From an uncultured Steroidobacter sp. (GTDB lineage: Bacteria; Pseudomonadota; Gammaproteobacteria; Steroidobacterales; Steroidobacteraceae), in assembly GCA_946478975.1 (NCBI GenBank), contig CAMLEO010000069.1, forward strand, positions 1 to 26,812: 26,812 nt of DNA, given 5' to 3'. The position numbers and the translations under genes were made by a program. Below, in pieces: positions 9,287 to 20,180 of the stretch; position 1 is the stretch's first letter; each line of letters opens with the position of its first letter. The notes beneath the pieces are model-generated. The model did not search any database. It saw nothing but the letters and a program-made list of their open reading frames with translations, and was not told the DNA's origin.

Positions 9287-10201
9287 ATGCCGATCGCTGC
9301 GCGTCGTCTCAACTACCAGCATCTGCTGTATTTCTGGGCCGTGGTTCGCTCCGGCAGTCTCACCAAGGCATGCGAAGAATTGCACCTGTCTGCGCCCACG
9401 GTGAGCGCGCAGCTGCGCACGTTCGAACAGCGCATCGGGCAGAAGCTCTTGAGCAAACAAGGGCGGCGCCTCGTACCCACGGAAGTCGGCCGGATGGTGT
9501 TCAGCTACGCGGAGGAAATATTCGGTCTGGGCACCGATCTGCTGAGCGCGCTGGCGCATCGTCCCACGGATCGGCCGCTGCGGTTCGTGGTCGGCATCGA
9601 CGACGTGGTGCCCAAGGAGATCGTGCAGCGGCTGCTCGCGGGGATACTCGCGCTGAAACAACCCACGCAGATCGTCTGCCGCGAGGGCACGCTCGAATAT
9701 CTGCTCGCGGCGTTACGCCTGCATGAAGTGCACCTGGTGCTTTCGGACTCGCCGGTGACTCCCAGTTTGAACGATCGAGCATATAACCATGCGTTGGGAA
9801 CCTGCGGCGCCTCTTGGGTGGCGGCGCCTGCGCTCGCGAGATCGCTGCGCCCGGGATTTCCCAAATCGTTACATGGTGCGCCATTGCTGCTGCCCACGGC
9901 GGATACGGCGATCCGCCGTTCGCTCGATCAGTGGTTGGACAAGCAGGGCGTGCAACCGCTCATCGTCGGGGAGTTCGAGGATTACGCGCTGCTGCGAGAG
10001 TTCGCCAGTGCGGGGAAGGGCGTGGCGCCGTTTCCGGATGTGCTGACGGCGCAGTTACAAAAGGAGTCCGGCCTCGCGCTGATTGGCCCTGCTCGCAAAG
10101 TGCAGGCGCAGTTTTATGCCATTTCCATGGAGCGCAAGATCAAACATCCCGCCGCGCAGGCCGTGCTCGATATCGCCGCGGAGGTCTTTGACTCACATTG
10201 A
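9287..10201 (+). CDS. nhaR: NhaR-type LysR-family transcriptional activator
   Basis: The 304-residue protein opens with LNYQHLLYFWAVVRSGSLTKACEELHLS, the characteristic NhaR version of the LysR winged helix-turn-helix (about 8-67). An effector-binding domain covers about 90-300. It lacks the typical LysR 'P-x-L' linker features and keeps NhaR-like segments such as VGIDDVVPKEIV, LEYLLAALRLHEVHLVLSD and a C-terminal KIKHPAAQAVLD. In E. coli, NhaR activates nhaA in response to Na+. No nhaA is present, but an mnh/mrp Na+/H+ antiporter operon lies 3 kb downstream on the same strand, so regulation of that operon is a reasonable hypothesis. AGAGGGAG precedes the ATG at 9287 at good spacing. Its 3' end is 8 bases from that of the convergent EF-G-like gene. 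Confidence 0.88.
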   Translation: MPIAARRLNYQHLLYFWAVVRSGSLTKACEELHLSAPTVSAQLRTFEQRIGQKLLSKQGRRLVPTEVGRMVFSYAEEIFGLGTDLLSALAHRPTDRPLRFVVGIDDVVPKEIVQRLLAGILALKQPTQIVCREGTLEYLLAALRLHEVHLVLSDSPVTPSLNDRAYNHALGTCGASWVAAPALARSLRPGFPKSLHGAPLLLPTADTAIRRSLDQWLDKQGVQPLIVGEFEDYALLREFASAGKGVAPFPDVLTAQLQKESGLALIGPARKVQAQFYAISMERKIKHPAAQAVLDIAAEVFDSH

Positions 10202-10209
10202 TGTGGCAT

Positions 10210-10755
10210 TCACGCGGCGTGCGGTGGCGTAGGTTCGACCGGCGCATAGTGACTCAGCCAAATCACTTCCCGAGCACGGCCGCCGGTCAGCGCCGCTAGA
10301 TGCTGCGAATACCCGAGCAGCCGCGCCAGCGCTACCGTCGCTCGAAGGACGCCTATGGTTTGAGCGATCTCCGAATCATAGATCTTCGCACCGCGTGAAA
10401 TGAGGTCCTCTCGCACGGCCTCGAAGTTTGCCGCCGGACACAGCACCCGCACGCCCATGTGCGGCTCTTCATCGATGGGCCCGCGACGATACTGAATCGT
10501 AAGCTCGCCGACGACGAGCGCGTCCCCATACACCGTCTTCAAGACATTGATGACATCGTCGAGCGCGGCCTCGGTCTCTGCGCCCACGATCAGTCCTTGC
10601 GACGTGGCTGCAATGGAACGCTCGGGTTGCGGCGGAAAGAACTTCAGCGCCTGGTGTGCGAACTTGAGTTGAAAGCGCTCGACACGATGTGAACAGAGCC
10701 GCGACAACGGAAACCCGGAGCTCATCAACATTCGGTTCATCGAAGCCAATCGCAT
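10210..10755 (-). CDS. Small stand-alone protein with elongation factor G C-terminal (domain V-like) region
   Basis: The product is about 181 residues if it starts at the ATG at 10755; 10740, 10731 and 10725 are alternatives, and a longer frame to 10878 looks unlikely. The C-terminal 90 residues follow EF-G domain V closely: EEPHMGVRVLCPAANFEAVREDLISRGAKI, then GVLRATVALARLLGYSQHLAALTGGRA, ending IWLSHYAPV. The family equivalents are [37 protein letters not shown] and MEFSHY. The part before it (IVGAETEAALDDVINVLKTVYGDALVVGELTIQYR) resembles the end of domain III/IV. No GTPase domain is present, so it cannot be a translation factor by itself. It could bind the ribosome or merely use the ferredoxin-like fold. 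A GGAGG motif directly abuts 10755, which leaves the start uncertain. It diverges from secDF. Confidence 0.72.
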   Translation of the reverse strand: MRLASMNRMLMSSGFPLSRLCSHRVERFQLKFAHQALKFFPPQPERSIAATSQGLIVGAETEAALDDVINVLKTVYGDALVVGELTIQYRRGPIDEEPHMGVRVLCPAANFEAVREDLISRGAKIYDSEIAQTIGVLRATVALARLLGYSQHLAALTGGRAREVIWLSHYAPVEPTPPHAA

Positions 10756-10913
10756 CCTCCAGCCATAGCCGCCGATGCGAGTGTTTCTAACAGTCGCCGC
10801 CGGCCCTCCACAATGACTTTTATCCTTGGGTTTGATTTGTATTTTTCTAACTGACAGCGCCACGGCGAATGCCGACACTAACCATTTGATGCGCGGAGCT
10901 TGGAGACGCTCGA

Positions 10914-13193
10914 ATGGTTCCTGCGACCTGGAAGCTCGTGATGTACGGGCTCATCATCCTGATCGGCAGCCTGATCGCGCTGCCGAACGCGTTCACGCCG
11001 ACGCAACTCGATGCGTGGCCGTCGTGGATACCGAAGAAACAAGTCGCGCTCGGGCTCGACCTGCGTGGCGGTGCGCATCTGGTGCTCGAATTGCAGACCG
11101 ACGCGCTCGGTGAAGAGCCGAACATAGAGCGAGAACGCGCAGCACTCCAGCAGAGTATCGAAATCGTCCGACGTCGCATCGATGCCATCGGTGTCGCGGA
11201 GCCGACGGTCCAGGCGCTCGGCAGCCACCGCATTCTCGTGCAACTTCCCGGCGTCGAAGATCCAGCGCAGATTCGTACGCTCTTGGGCAGCACCGCCAAG
11301 CTGACCTTTCATCGCGTGCACGGGGCAATCGCGCGCGACGCGGGCCTCATGCGTGTCGATACGATGCGCGTGCCGTCTGCAGAAGGAGATATCGACTACG
11401 TGCTCGACCGACGCCCACTGCTGCACGGTGAGCGGCTCGAACACGCAAGCGCCAACATGGATTCGCAGACGGGGCAATCGGTGGTCGCCTTTCGTTTCGA
11501 TGCCGAGGGCGCCCGGCGGTTCGCCGATATCACGCGCGATAATGTCGGGCGCCAGTTTGCGATCGTGCTCGATGACCAAGTGATCAGCGCGCCCGTCATT
11601 CAAGAGCCCATCATCGGCGGGTCGGGACAGATCCAGGGCAGCTTCACCGTGGCCGAGACGAGTTCGCTGGCGGCGCTGCTGCGCGCCGGTGCGCTGCCCG
11701 TGCCGTTGCAGATTGTCGAGGAGCGCATGGTCGGGCCGGATCTCGGCAGCGATGCCATCAAAATGGGGGCGATCACCGGCGCGCTGGGGTTGCTGCTGGT
11801 GATGATCTTCATGACCGTGCTCTATCGCGGTTGGGGACTCGTGGCCAACGCCGCGCTGATCGTCAATATCACATTGACGCTGGCCGCACTGTCGCTGCTC
11901 GATGCGACCCTTACGCTGCCGGGTATCGCGGGCATCGTTCTGGGCTTTGGGCTCGCGGTGGATGCCAACGTGCTCATTAACGAGCGCATTCGCGAGGAGA
12001 CGCGCAGGGGCAAGAGCGCCGCGGCGGCACTGACGAGCGGATTCCAACGCGCTTATGCAACGGTGCTCGATTCGAACGTCACCGCGTTGATTGCCACGTT
12101 GCTGTTGTTCTGGTTTGGTTCGGGGCCGGTGCGCGGGTTTGCGGTGACGATGGGGCTCGGCATCCTGATCTCGATGTTCACCGCGGTTTCGGTCGTGCGT
12201 GCCTTCATGGCAGTGTGGATCCGCTGGCGGCGGCCACGACAGTTCGTGATCGGCACGCTGCTGCCCGCACGTTGGCTCAACCTGAGAGCGAATTTTCAAT
12301 TCATGCGGGCGCGTTTCATCGGCATTGGAACGTCGGTGGTGTTGTCCGTCGCTTCGGTGTTCCTGTTTTTGAATCCCGGGCTGAATTACGGCGTCGACTT
12401 CACCGGCGGCACCATCATCGAGGCGACAGCGCCGAGCGCGATGCGCATCGATGATGTTCGCGCCAGTCTGGATCGGGCGAATCTTGGGGAAGTGAGCCTG
12501 CAACAGATCGGCGGTGCGTCGAGCATCCTGGTGCGTGTCCAGCAGGCTGACTCGCAGGAGATTTCGCCGATCGACGCCGCCGAGCACGCCAAGGCCGCGA
12601 TCCTGCAAGCCGAGCCCGATGCCAGCTTCGATCGCATCGAGGTCGTGGGGCCGAAAGTCAGCAGCGAACTGGCGGACACGGGCATCCTCGCGGTGCTGTT
12701 CGCGAGTGTGGCGATGTTCATCTATATCTGGGTGCGTTTCGATGTGAGCTTTGCCATCGGGGCGCTCGCCACGCTGGCGCTCGATACCACCAAGGTCCTC
12801 GGTTTCTTCGCGCTCACGGGATTGGAGTTCAATCTCACCGCGATCGCGGCGCTGCTCACGCTGATCGGCTACTCGGTGAACGACAAAGTGGTGGTGTACG
12901 ATCGCATGCGCGAGAATCTGAAAGCGCAAGCGGACGAGCTGCTGCGCGCCATCATCGATCGCAGCATCAACGAAACATTGGCTCGATCCATTTTCACGTC
13001 GGTGACGGCGCTGCTGGCGATGCTGCCGATGGCGATCTGGGGCGGCAGCGCGGTGTCGAGCTTCGCGATCCCGATGGTGTTCGGCATCATCGTCGCGGCG
13101 AGTTCGTCGGTGTTCATCGCGGCGCCGATCCTGCTGTTCCTCGGCAACGCCGGGCCACGCGCGTCCTTGAAGGTTTTGCACGAGTCGCCGTAG
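10914..13193 (+). CDS. secDF: SecD-SecF fusion, ion-driven protein-export motor
   Basis: This 759-residue inner-membrane protein joins SecD and SecF in one chain. It helps SecYEG pull preproteins into the periplasm using the ion-motive force. The SecD half has a first membrane helix at about 8-26, GLDLRGGAHL (47-56), a periplasmic P1 region, then helices around GFGLAVDANVLINERIREE, with Asp350 in the position of the essential transport aspartate. The SecF half has GVDFTGGT (493-500) and GYSVNDKVVVYDRMRE (652-667), including the conserved Arg664. About 12 membrane segments are expected. Most Gammaproteobacteria use separate secD and secF after yajC; here the gene is fused and yajC is absent, so it may be a second SecDF copy. 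It lies 45 bases before the antiporter operon on the same strand. Confidence 0.92.
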   Translation: MVPATWKLVMYGLIILIGSLIALPNAFTPTQLDAWPSWIPKKQVALGLDLRGGAHLVLELQTDALGEEPNIERERAALQQSIEIVRRRIDAIGVAEPTVQALGSHRILVQLPGVEDPAQIRTLLGSTAKLTFHRVHGAIARDAGLMRVDTMRVPSAEGDIDYVLDRRPLLHGERLEHASANMDSQTGQSVVAFRFDAEGARRFADITRDNVGRQFAIVLDDQVISAPVIQEPIIGGSGQIQGSFTVAETSSLAALLRAGALPVPLQIVEERMVGPDLGSDAIKMGAITGALGLLLVMIFMTVLYRGWGLVANAALIVNITLTLAALSLLDATLTLPGIAGIVLGFGLAVDANVLINERIREETRRGKSAAAALTSGFQRAYATVLDSNVTALIATLLLFWFGSGPVRGFAVTMGLGILISMFTAVSVVRAFMAVWIRWRRPRQFVIGTLLPARWLNLRANFQFMRARFIGIGTSVVLSVASVFLFLNPGLNYGVDFTGGTIIEATAPSAMRIDDVRASLDRANLGEVSLQQIGGASSILVRVQQADSQEISPIDAAEHAKAAILQAEPDASFDRIEVVGPKVSSELADTGILAVLFASVAMFIYIWVRFDVSFAIGALATLALDTTKVLGFFALTGLEFNLTAIAALLTLIGYSVNDKVVVYDRMRENLKAQADELLRAIIDRSINETLARSIFTSVTALLAMLPMAIWGGSAVSSFAIPMVFGIIVAASSSVFIAAPILLFLGNAGPRASLKVLHESP

Positions 13194-13223
13194 CGGCGTA
13201 CTGCACGAATATCACAAGCGTCC

Positions 13224-13232
13224 TGCTATAGT
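13224..13232 (+). promoter_or_regulatory. Candidate extended -10 promoter for mnh operon (possibly leaderless)
   Basis: TGC-TATAGT is an extended -10 element, with hexamer TATAGT at 13227-13232 against consensus TATAAT. Transcription would start around 13238-13240, exactly at the mnhA ATG (13239). No Shine-Dalgarno sequence is visible before that ATG, which agrees with a leaderless message. No good -35 is seen at 13204-13209, as can happen with extended -10 promoters. Confidence 0.4.
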
Positions 13233-13238
13233 CCGGGC

Positions 13239-16156
<2,918 letters not shown>

Positions 16157-16157
<1 letters not shown>

Positions 16158-16501
16158 TGGAGATCGTGTACGCGCTCACGATCGGTGTGCTGGCCGGCTC
16201 GGGCGTGTGGCTGCTGCTGCGGCCACGGACGTTCCAGGTGCTGATGGGCTTTACCTTGCTGTCCTATGCCATCAACATTTTTATCTTCGGCATGGGGCGG
16301 CTCGCGATGCATCGGCCGCCCATCGTCGATGCCAAAAGCGCGATCGATCCATCGCAGTATGCAGATCCGGTGCCGCAGGCGCTGGTGCTGACGGCCATCG
16401 TGATTGGCTTTGCCACCACCGCGCTGTTCCTGGTGATATTGCTCACACTGCGCGGGCTGACGGGCACGGATCACGTCGATGGACGGGAGCCGGATCGGTG
16501 A
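16157..16501 (+). CDS. mnhC: Na+/H+ antiporter Mnh subunit C (NuoK-like)
   Basis: The 114-residue protein has three predicted membrane helices (residues about 3-22, 28-50 and 72-96). MnhC is homologous to complex I NuoK, and the helix-1/helix-2 pattern GVLAGSGVWLLLRPRTFQVLMGFTLLSYAINIFIF is characteristic. It begins within the mnhAB stop (TGATG, shared base 16157) and its own stop overlaps the GTG of mnhD, so translation is probably coupled on both sides. The C-terminus LTGTDHVDGREPDR is soluble and short, as usual. Confidence 0.93.
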
Positions 16502-18141
16502 ACCTGATACTGCGACACCTGGTGGTGCTGCCGATCGTGGTGCCGCTGATCGCGGCGGCGGTGATGTTGTTTGTTGCCGAAGCTCGCCGTGCGGCACGGG
16601 TGACGGTGGCGCTCACCTCCGCATTCATCCAGCTGCTCGTCAGCATCGCGCTGCTGTACTTGACCAGCGATGCCGCGCCATACATCTGGCCTGAAGGCGT
16701 CGGCGTGTACCAGATCGGCGGCTGGCCGGCGCCGTTCGGCATCGTGCTGGTCGTCGATCGGTTGACGGCCGTGATGCTGACGCTCGGCGCCATCGTGGCC
16801 CTGGCGACGCTCATCTATTCGATTGCGCGTTGGGATCGGCCGGGACAGCCCTTTCACTCGCTGTTCCAGATTCTCACCATGGGACTCAACGGCGCCTTTC
16901 TGACCGGCGACGTGTTCAATTTGTTTGTTTTCTTCGAGGTGCTGCTGGCGGCCTCGTATGGACTGCTGTTGCGCGGAGGAGGGGCGGCACGCGTGAAGGC
17001 CGGGTTGCACTATGTCGCCGTCAATCTCACGGCGTCGTTGCTGTTCCTGGTCGGTGTGGCGCTCATCTATGGCGTCTCGGGCACGCTCAACATGGCTGAT
17101 CTTGCCGGACGGGCCAGCGCGCTGACGGCGCCGGATCGCGCGTTGTTCGATGCGGGCGCCGCCATTCTCGGCATCGCATTTCTGGTCAAAGCGGGCAGCT
17201 GGCCGCTGAATTTCTGGCTGCCGGGCGCGTACTCGATTGCGACCGCGCCGGTGGCGGCCTCGTTCGCGATGCTGACCAAGGTCGGGCTCTATGCGGTGCT
17301 GCGCATCGGCACGTTGTTGCAGGAGGATGAACGGCTCGGGGTGGCGTTGTTTTATCTGGGCATCGGCACCATCGTCGCGGCCACGGTCGGCCTGCTCGCG
17401 ACTCAACATCTGGCGCGGCTCGTCAGTTATTCGCTGCTCGTTTCCATGGGCATCGTGCTCGCGACGCTCGGGCTGCGCATCGAAGCGCTCACGCCGCCGG
17501 TGCTGTTCTATCTCATCGTCTCGGTGTTGACCACGAGTCTGTTTTTCATGCTGACCGGCATGACTGAGCGTGCGCGTCCGGTGAATGCACGCGAGAAGGC
17601 GGAGGCGCCGACGCCGGCGCCCGATCCAGCGTACGTGGCTTACGGCATCAAAGAGCCTTCGATCTATGAAGCGGGTGAGGATGCGGGCGTCGCGATCCCG
17701 GCGGCGATGGCTTTTCTGGGGCTGGTGTTTGTTTGTTGTACGCTGCTCGTCAGCGGGTTGCCGCCGCTGCCGGGTTTTTTAGCTAAATTCACATTGCTGT
17801 CGACGGCATTGCAGGCTGTGCCGGCGAGTGGCGCTCCGTCGATCTGGATCTTGTGCGCGCTGGTGGTGATCTCGGGACTGGCCAGTCTCATTGCCTTGAG
17901 TCGCATCGGCATGCGACTTTTCTGGAGCATCGCCGCCCGTCAAACGCCGCGCTTGCGTGTGGTGGAAGCCGCACCCGTCGCAGCACTCGTCCTGATCTGT
18001 CTCGCGCTCAGCGTCCTGGCCGACCCGGTCACGCGTTATCTCGCATCCGCCGCCCATTCGTTGTATCAGCCGGATACATACATTCGAACGGTGTTGTCCG
18101 GCCAGACACAGCGCGAGCACGCGGGAGGAAACGAACCGTGA
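16498..18141 (+). CDS. mnhD: Na+/H+ antiporter Mnh subunit D
   Basis: The 547-residue NuoN/NuoM-like antiporter subunit is polytopic. The frame is open from 16207, but the upstream part is only the shadow of mnhC. The GTG at 16498 overlaps the mnhC stop as GTGA and opens a proper first helix (NLILRHLVVLPIVVPLIAAA). Ion-path residues are visible: NLFVFFEVLLAASYG with Glu147, and FLVKAGSWPLNFWLPGAYSIA with Lys231. A soluble loop, about 360-400, carries an acidic/proline stretch (REKAEAPTPAPDPAY) often seen in proteobacterial MnhD. The last residues overlap the GTG start of mnhE. Confidence 0.94.
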   Translation: MNLILRHLVVLPIVVPLIAAAVMLFVAEARRAARVTVALTSAFIQLLVSIALLYLTSDAAPYIWPEGVGVYQIGGWPAPFGIVLVVDRLTAVMLTLGAIVALATLIYSIARWDRPGQPFHSLFQILTMGLNGAFLTGDVFNLFVFFEVLLAASYGLLLRGGGAARVKAGLHYVAVNLTASLLFLVGVALIYGVSGTLNMADLAGRASALTAPDRALFDAGAAILGIAFLVKAGSWPLNFWLPGAYSIATAPVAASFAMLTKVGLYAVLRIGTLLQEDERLGVALFYLGIGTIVAATVGLLATQHLARLVSYSLLVSMGIVLATLGLRIEALTPPVLFYLIVSVLTTSLFFMLTGMTERARPVNAREKAEAPTPAPDPAYVAYGIKEPSIYEAGEDAGVAIPAAMAFLGLVFVCCTLLVSGLPPLPGFLAKFTLLSTALQAVPASGAPSIWILCALVVISGLASLIALSRIGMRLFWSIAARQTPRLRVVEAAPVAALVLICLALSVLADPVTRYLASAAHSLYQPDTYIRTVLSGQTQREHAGGNEP

Positions 18142-18635
18142 GACGAATCACTGGCAAACTCTCGCCGACGCTGGTGCTGGGTCTCACCGTGTTGTGGCTG
18201 CTACTGAATCAGACACTCGCGCTCGGGCACGTCGTGCTCGGCGCAGTGCTGGCGTTGGGGCTCGCGTGGTCCAGCAGTGCATTACGTCCCGTGCACGCAC
18301 GCGTGCAGCGATTGGATTTGGCCGCAAAATTGGTGCTGACCGTGTTTTGTGACGTCGTCCGCTCGAACATTGCCGTTGCGGGCATCATCCTCGGGTTGGG
18401 TCGCAGCCGCGCCGTGTCGTCGGGCTTCCTGCGCATTCCGCTCGAACTGCGCGACCCGCACGGATTGGCGGCACTCGCGGTCATCATCACATCGACCCCC
18501 GGCACTGTGTGGGCCGGCCTGTCCGAGGACGGTGCGACGCTCACGTTGCACGTGCTGGACCTGCAGGATGAAGATGAGTGGATTCGTACCATCAAGCAAC
18601 GCTATGAGACGCCGCTGCGGAGGATCTTTGAATGA
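18138..18635 (+). CDS. mnhE: Na+/H+ antiporter Mnh subunit E
   Basis: The 165-residue membrane protein starts at GTG 18138, overlapping the mnhD stop as GTGA, with a GGGAGGAA ribosome-binding site just upstream. The frame is open further left only as a shadow. Features typical of MnhE are the N-terminal hydrophobic pair TLVLGLTVLWLLLNQTLALGHVVLGAVLALGLAW, the segment VFCDVVRSNIAVA, and the conserved cytosolic motif TPGTVWAGLSEDGATLTLHVLD near 120-141, followed by an acidic end. Its stop overlaps the mnhF ATG. Confidence 0.93.
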   Translation: MRRITGKLSPTLVLGLTVLWLLLNQTLALGHVVLGAVLALGLAWSSSALRPVHARVQRLDLAAKLVLTVFCDVVRSNIAVAGIILGLGRSRAVSSGFLRIPLELRDPHGLAALAVIITSTPGTVWAGLSEDGATLTLHVLDLQDEDEWIRTIKQRYETPLRRIFE

Positions 18636-18913
18636 ACGTCCTCTTCGATTATGCCGCTGGCTTCGCCGCGGTGTGTTTCATGGTCTCGATGCTGATCGCG
18701 ATGGTGCGTGTGTTTGCCGGCCCCTCGGCCCAGGATCGCGTGCTCGCGTTCGATAGCGCCTATATCAACGGCATGCTCACGCTGCTGGTGCTCGGACTGC
18801 GATCGAGCGCCACGGTGTACTTTGACCTGGCGTTGCTGATTGCGCTGTTTGGCTTTGTCAGCACCGCCGCGTTTGCAAAGTTCCTGCTGCGGGGAGAGGT
18901 GATCGAGCCATGA
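18632..18913 (+). CDS. mnhF: Na+/H+ antiporter Mnh subunit F
   Basis: The 93-residue protein has three predicted helices. The central motif RVFAGPSAQDRVLAFDSAYINGM is the MnhF/PhaF signature, containing the conserved G-P-x-x-x-D-R. It begins with an ATGA overlap on mnhE and ends with an ATGA overlap on mnhG, so stoichiometric translation with its neighbours is likely. Confidence 0.93.
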   Translation: MNVLFDYAAGFAAVCFMVSMLIAMVRVFAGPSAQDRVLAFDSAYINGMLTLLVLGLRSSATVYFDLALLIALFGFVSTAAFAKFLLRGEVIEP

Positions 18914-19254
18914 CGGAAACGGTGCTGCCCGCGTGGGTCGCGATTCCTGCGGCGATACTGCTGGTCGCCGGCGGGCTGCTCACGTTGATCGGTTCGATCG
19001 GCGTGCTGAGGATGCGCGACTTTTATACGCGTATGCATCCGCCGACGATGGGTGCCACGCTCGGCGTCGGTTGCGTACTGATCGCCTCGATGTTTGTTTC
19101 CTCTGTGGTCCTGCATCGCCTCGTCATTCACGAGGTGGTCATCGCAGTACTCATGATCCTGTCCGCGCCGGTCACGGCCATGCTGCTGATGCAGGCAGGG
19201 ATGTCTCGCGATAAGCGTCGCCCGCGTTCTGAGCCGCCGCCTGATCAATCCTGA
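18910..19254 (+). CDS. mnhG: Na+/H+ antiporter Mnh subunit G
   Basis: The 114-residue last subunit of the antiporter has three helices. LLTLIGSIGVLRMRDFYTRMHPPTMGATLGVG is the characteristic MnhG core. The ATG at 18910 overlaps the mnhF stop. The C-terminal tail DKRRPRSEPPPDQS is hydrophilic. The final codons form the first copy of a 16-base direct repeat that recurs 65 bases downstream. This closes the operon. Confidence 0.93.
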   Translation: MTETVLPAWVAIPAAILLVAGGLLTLIGSIGVLRMRDFYTRMHPPTMGATLGVGCVLIASMFVSSVVLHRLVIHEVVIAVLMILSAPVTAMLLMQAGMSRDKRRPRSEPPPDQS

Positions 19255-19264
19255 GCGGGCTTTT
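19220..19264 (+). terminator. Weak terminator candidate after mnhG
   Basis: GCCCGC (19220-19225) can pair with GCGGGC (19255-19260), directly followed by TTTT. The stem is only 6 bases with a long loop of 29, and the left arm lies inside mnhG, so it is weak. It is the only terminator-like structure seen at the end of the operon. Confidence 0.25.
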
Positions 19265-19325
19265 CAGCGAGGCACGTCGTGGACGTCTCGCACGTAGTGC
19301 GGTCGCGTGTCAATCCTGAGCGGGC
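19245..19325 (+). repeat. 16-base direct repeat at and after the end of mnhG
   Basis: TCAATCCTGAGCGGGC occurs at 19245-19260, including the mnhG stop, and again at 19310-19325. The unit spacing is 65 bases. The intervening sequence is not otherwise repeated. It could be a remnant of a short duplication or a binding site; nothing decides between them. Confidence 0.6.
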
Positions 19326-19356
19326 AGTCAGCCTGACAATCGAAAACCGCCAGGGA

Positions 19357-19436
19357 AACCCCGATTTTCGATATACGCGGGGTTAGCGCCGTTGACACCT
19401 GCATTTTGCAAATGCAGTGTGCGCCCCGTTGCGCAC
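19357..19436. other. Three consecutive hairpins upstream of a small secreted-protein gene
   Basis: The 210-base gap between mnhG and the gene at 19465 holds three perfect inverted repeats in a row: AACCCCG (19357-19363) with CGGGGTT (19378-19384), CTGCATT (19399-19405) with AATGCAG (19411-19417), and GTGCGC (19419-19424) with GCGCAC (19431-19436). They end 28 bases before the start codon, so they lie in the promoter or leader. No known riboswitch is recognised. A TTGACA at 19392 lacks a matching -10. Confidence 0.45.
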
Positions 19437-19464
19437 TCCATGAGAATTCAAGGAAACAAATCAA

Positions 19465-19839
19465 ATGAGCCTCGCTGCATTCAAGCGTCCGTTGCGTTAC
19501 GCGCGCCTGCTTCTTGCCCTTGGGGCATGTGCCTCAGCACCCCTGGCCACCGCGGCCACTGGCTGGACCGATTGGGGCACCGTGACGGAATTGGTTCAGG
19601 GCTATCCCGGCACCCCGAGCAATGAGATGGTCTATTTCGTTGCGACAGTGACGTCCAACCCCGCTCAGTGCGCCACTCCACCGACCGGTTTCTATTTCCC
19701 CGTGACGACCGACGCTCAAAAGCGCATGTGGGCATTGCTGCTGTCGGCAAAGATGGCGGACAAGCGCGTGCAAATCTACACCGACGGCACGTGTCATCAG
19801 TGGGGGCAGGCGCTGGCACTGGGAATCGTCGTCGAGTGA
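19465..19839 (+). CDS. Small exported two-cysteine protein, paralogue family member A
   Basis: The 124-residue protein has no recognised family. The N-terminus (RYARLLLALGACASAPLATA) is an export signal. It could be cut near ATA|A at about residue 30 or, since LGAC resembles a lipobox, lipidated at Cys22. The mature part has a beta-like start (GTVTELVQGY), an aromatic strand (MVYFVATV), Cys69, an F-x-F segment, a helix MWALLLSAKMADK, a strand VQIYTDG, then Cys110 followed by a terminal strand GIVVE. This order, including a Cys pair about 41 residues apart, is shared with the proteins at 25514-25873 and 26251-26634. One disulfide in the periplasm is likely. AAGGAAA before the ATG at 19465 supports the start. 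It may be a small OB-like or beta-sandwich fold, but that is a guess. Confidence 0.75.
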   Translation: MSLAAFKRPLRYARLLLALGACASAPLATAATGWTDWGTVTELVQGYPGTPSNEMVYFVATVTSNPAQCATPPTGFYFPVTTDAQKRMWALLLSAKMADKRVQIYTDGTCHQWGQALALGIVVE

Positions 19840-19944
19840 TGCGGATGACGGCTCGGGTCGCCAACGCGAGGGTCAACGAAGGTTGAAACATTTGGCGACT
19901 GGCGCGCATTCACCCGTCAGTAAATCAATGTGTGGAGCCGGTGA

Positions 19945-20097
19945 ATGAGCACAATTCTGTTGATCATCCTCGTGCTGATATTGGTGGGAGCGCTGCCGAC
20001 CTGGCCCCACAGCAGAAGCTGGGGCTATGGTCCAAGCGGTTTGCTCGGGGTCATTCTGGTGGTGCTGTTGATCCTGTTGTTGATGGGGAGAATCTAG
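19945..20097 (+). CDS. DUF3309 family small membrane protein
   Basis: This 50-residue protein is too short for most gene finders. It reads MSTILLIILVLILVGALPTW, then a hydrophilic turn containing PHSRSWGYGPSG, then a second hydrophobic helix ending LLLMGRI. The 'ALPTWPHSRSWGYGPSG' core is the DUF3309 signature. Two membrane helices with a short Trp/Tyr-rich hairpin are predicted. GGAG at 19934-19937 gives correct spacing to the ATG. The function of DUF3309 is unknown; it often sits near stress or envelope genes, as here beside a BON protein. Confidence 0.9.
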   Translation: MSTILLIILVLILVGALPTWPHSRSWGYGPSGLLGVILVVLLILLLMGRI

Positions 20098-20122
20098 GCG
20101 CGGGCAAACGGCATCGTGGTGG

Positions 20123-20147
20123 AACTCCCGATGCGGCGGGGAGTTTT
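20123..20147 (+). terminator. Rho-independent terminator after DUF3309 gene
   Basis: AACTCCC (20123-20129) pairs with GGGAGTT (20139-20145), and TTTT falls at 20144-20147. The stem is 7 bases with a 9-base loop. It lies 26 bases after the DUF3309 stop and just before the BON gene. Confidence 0.5.
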
Positions 20148-20180
20148 AGAGTCATTATCCTGATTAGCAGAGGTTCACGC

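Noticed and set aside
9270..9300. tRNA-like GGTTCGACTCC on the minus strand
   Set aside because: The flanking bases do not pair into a T-stem and there is no acceptor, D-arm or anticodon arm. It coincides with the nhaR ribosome-binding site and start.
10878..13181. Very long open frame (about 767 codons) on the minus strand opposite secDF
   Set aside because: It is His/Arg/Asp/Gln-rich with no membrane or domain pattern. It is the usual antisense shadow of a GC-rich gene, and secDF is clearly coding.
19392..19420. TTGACA as a -35 box for the secreted protein at 19465
   Set aside because: The -10 position reads CAGTGT, with only two matches to consensus, and it overlaps the hairpins.
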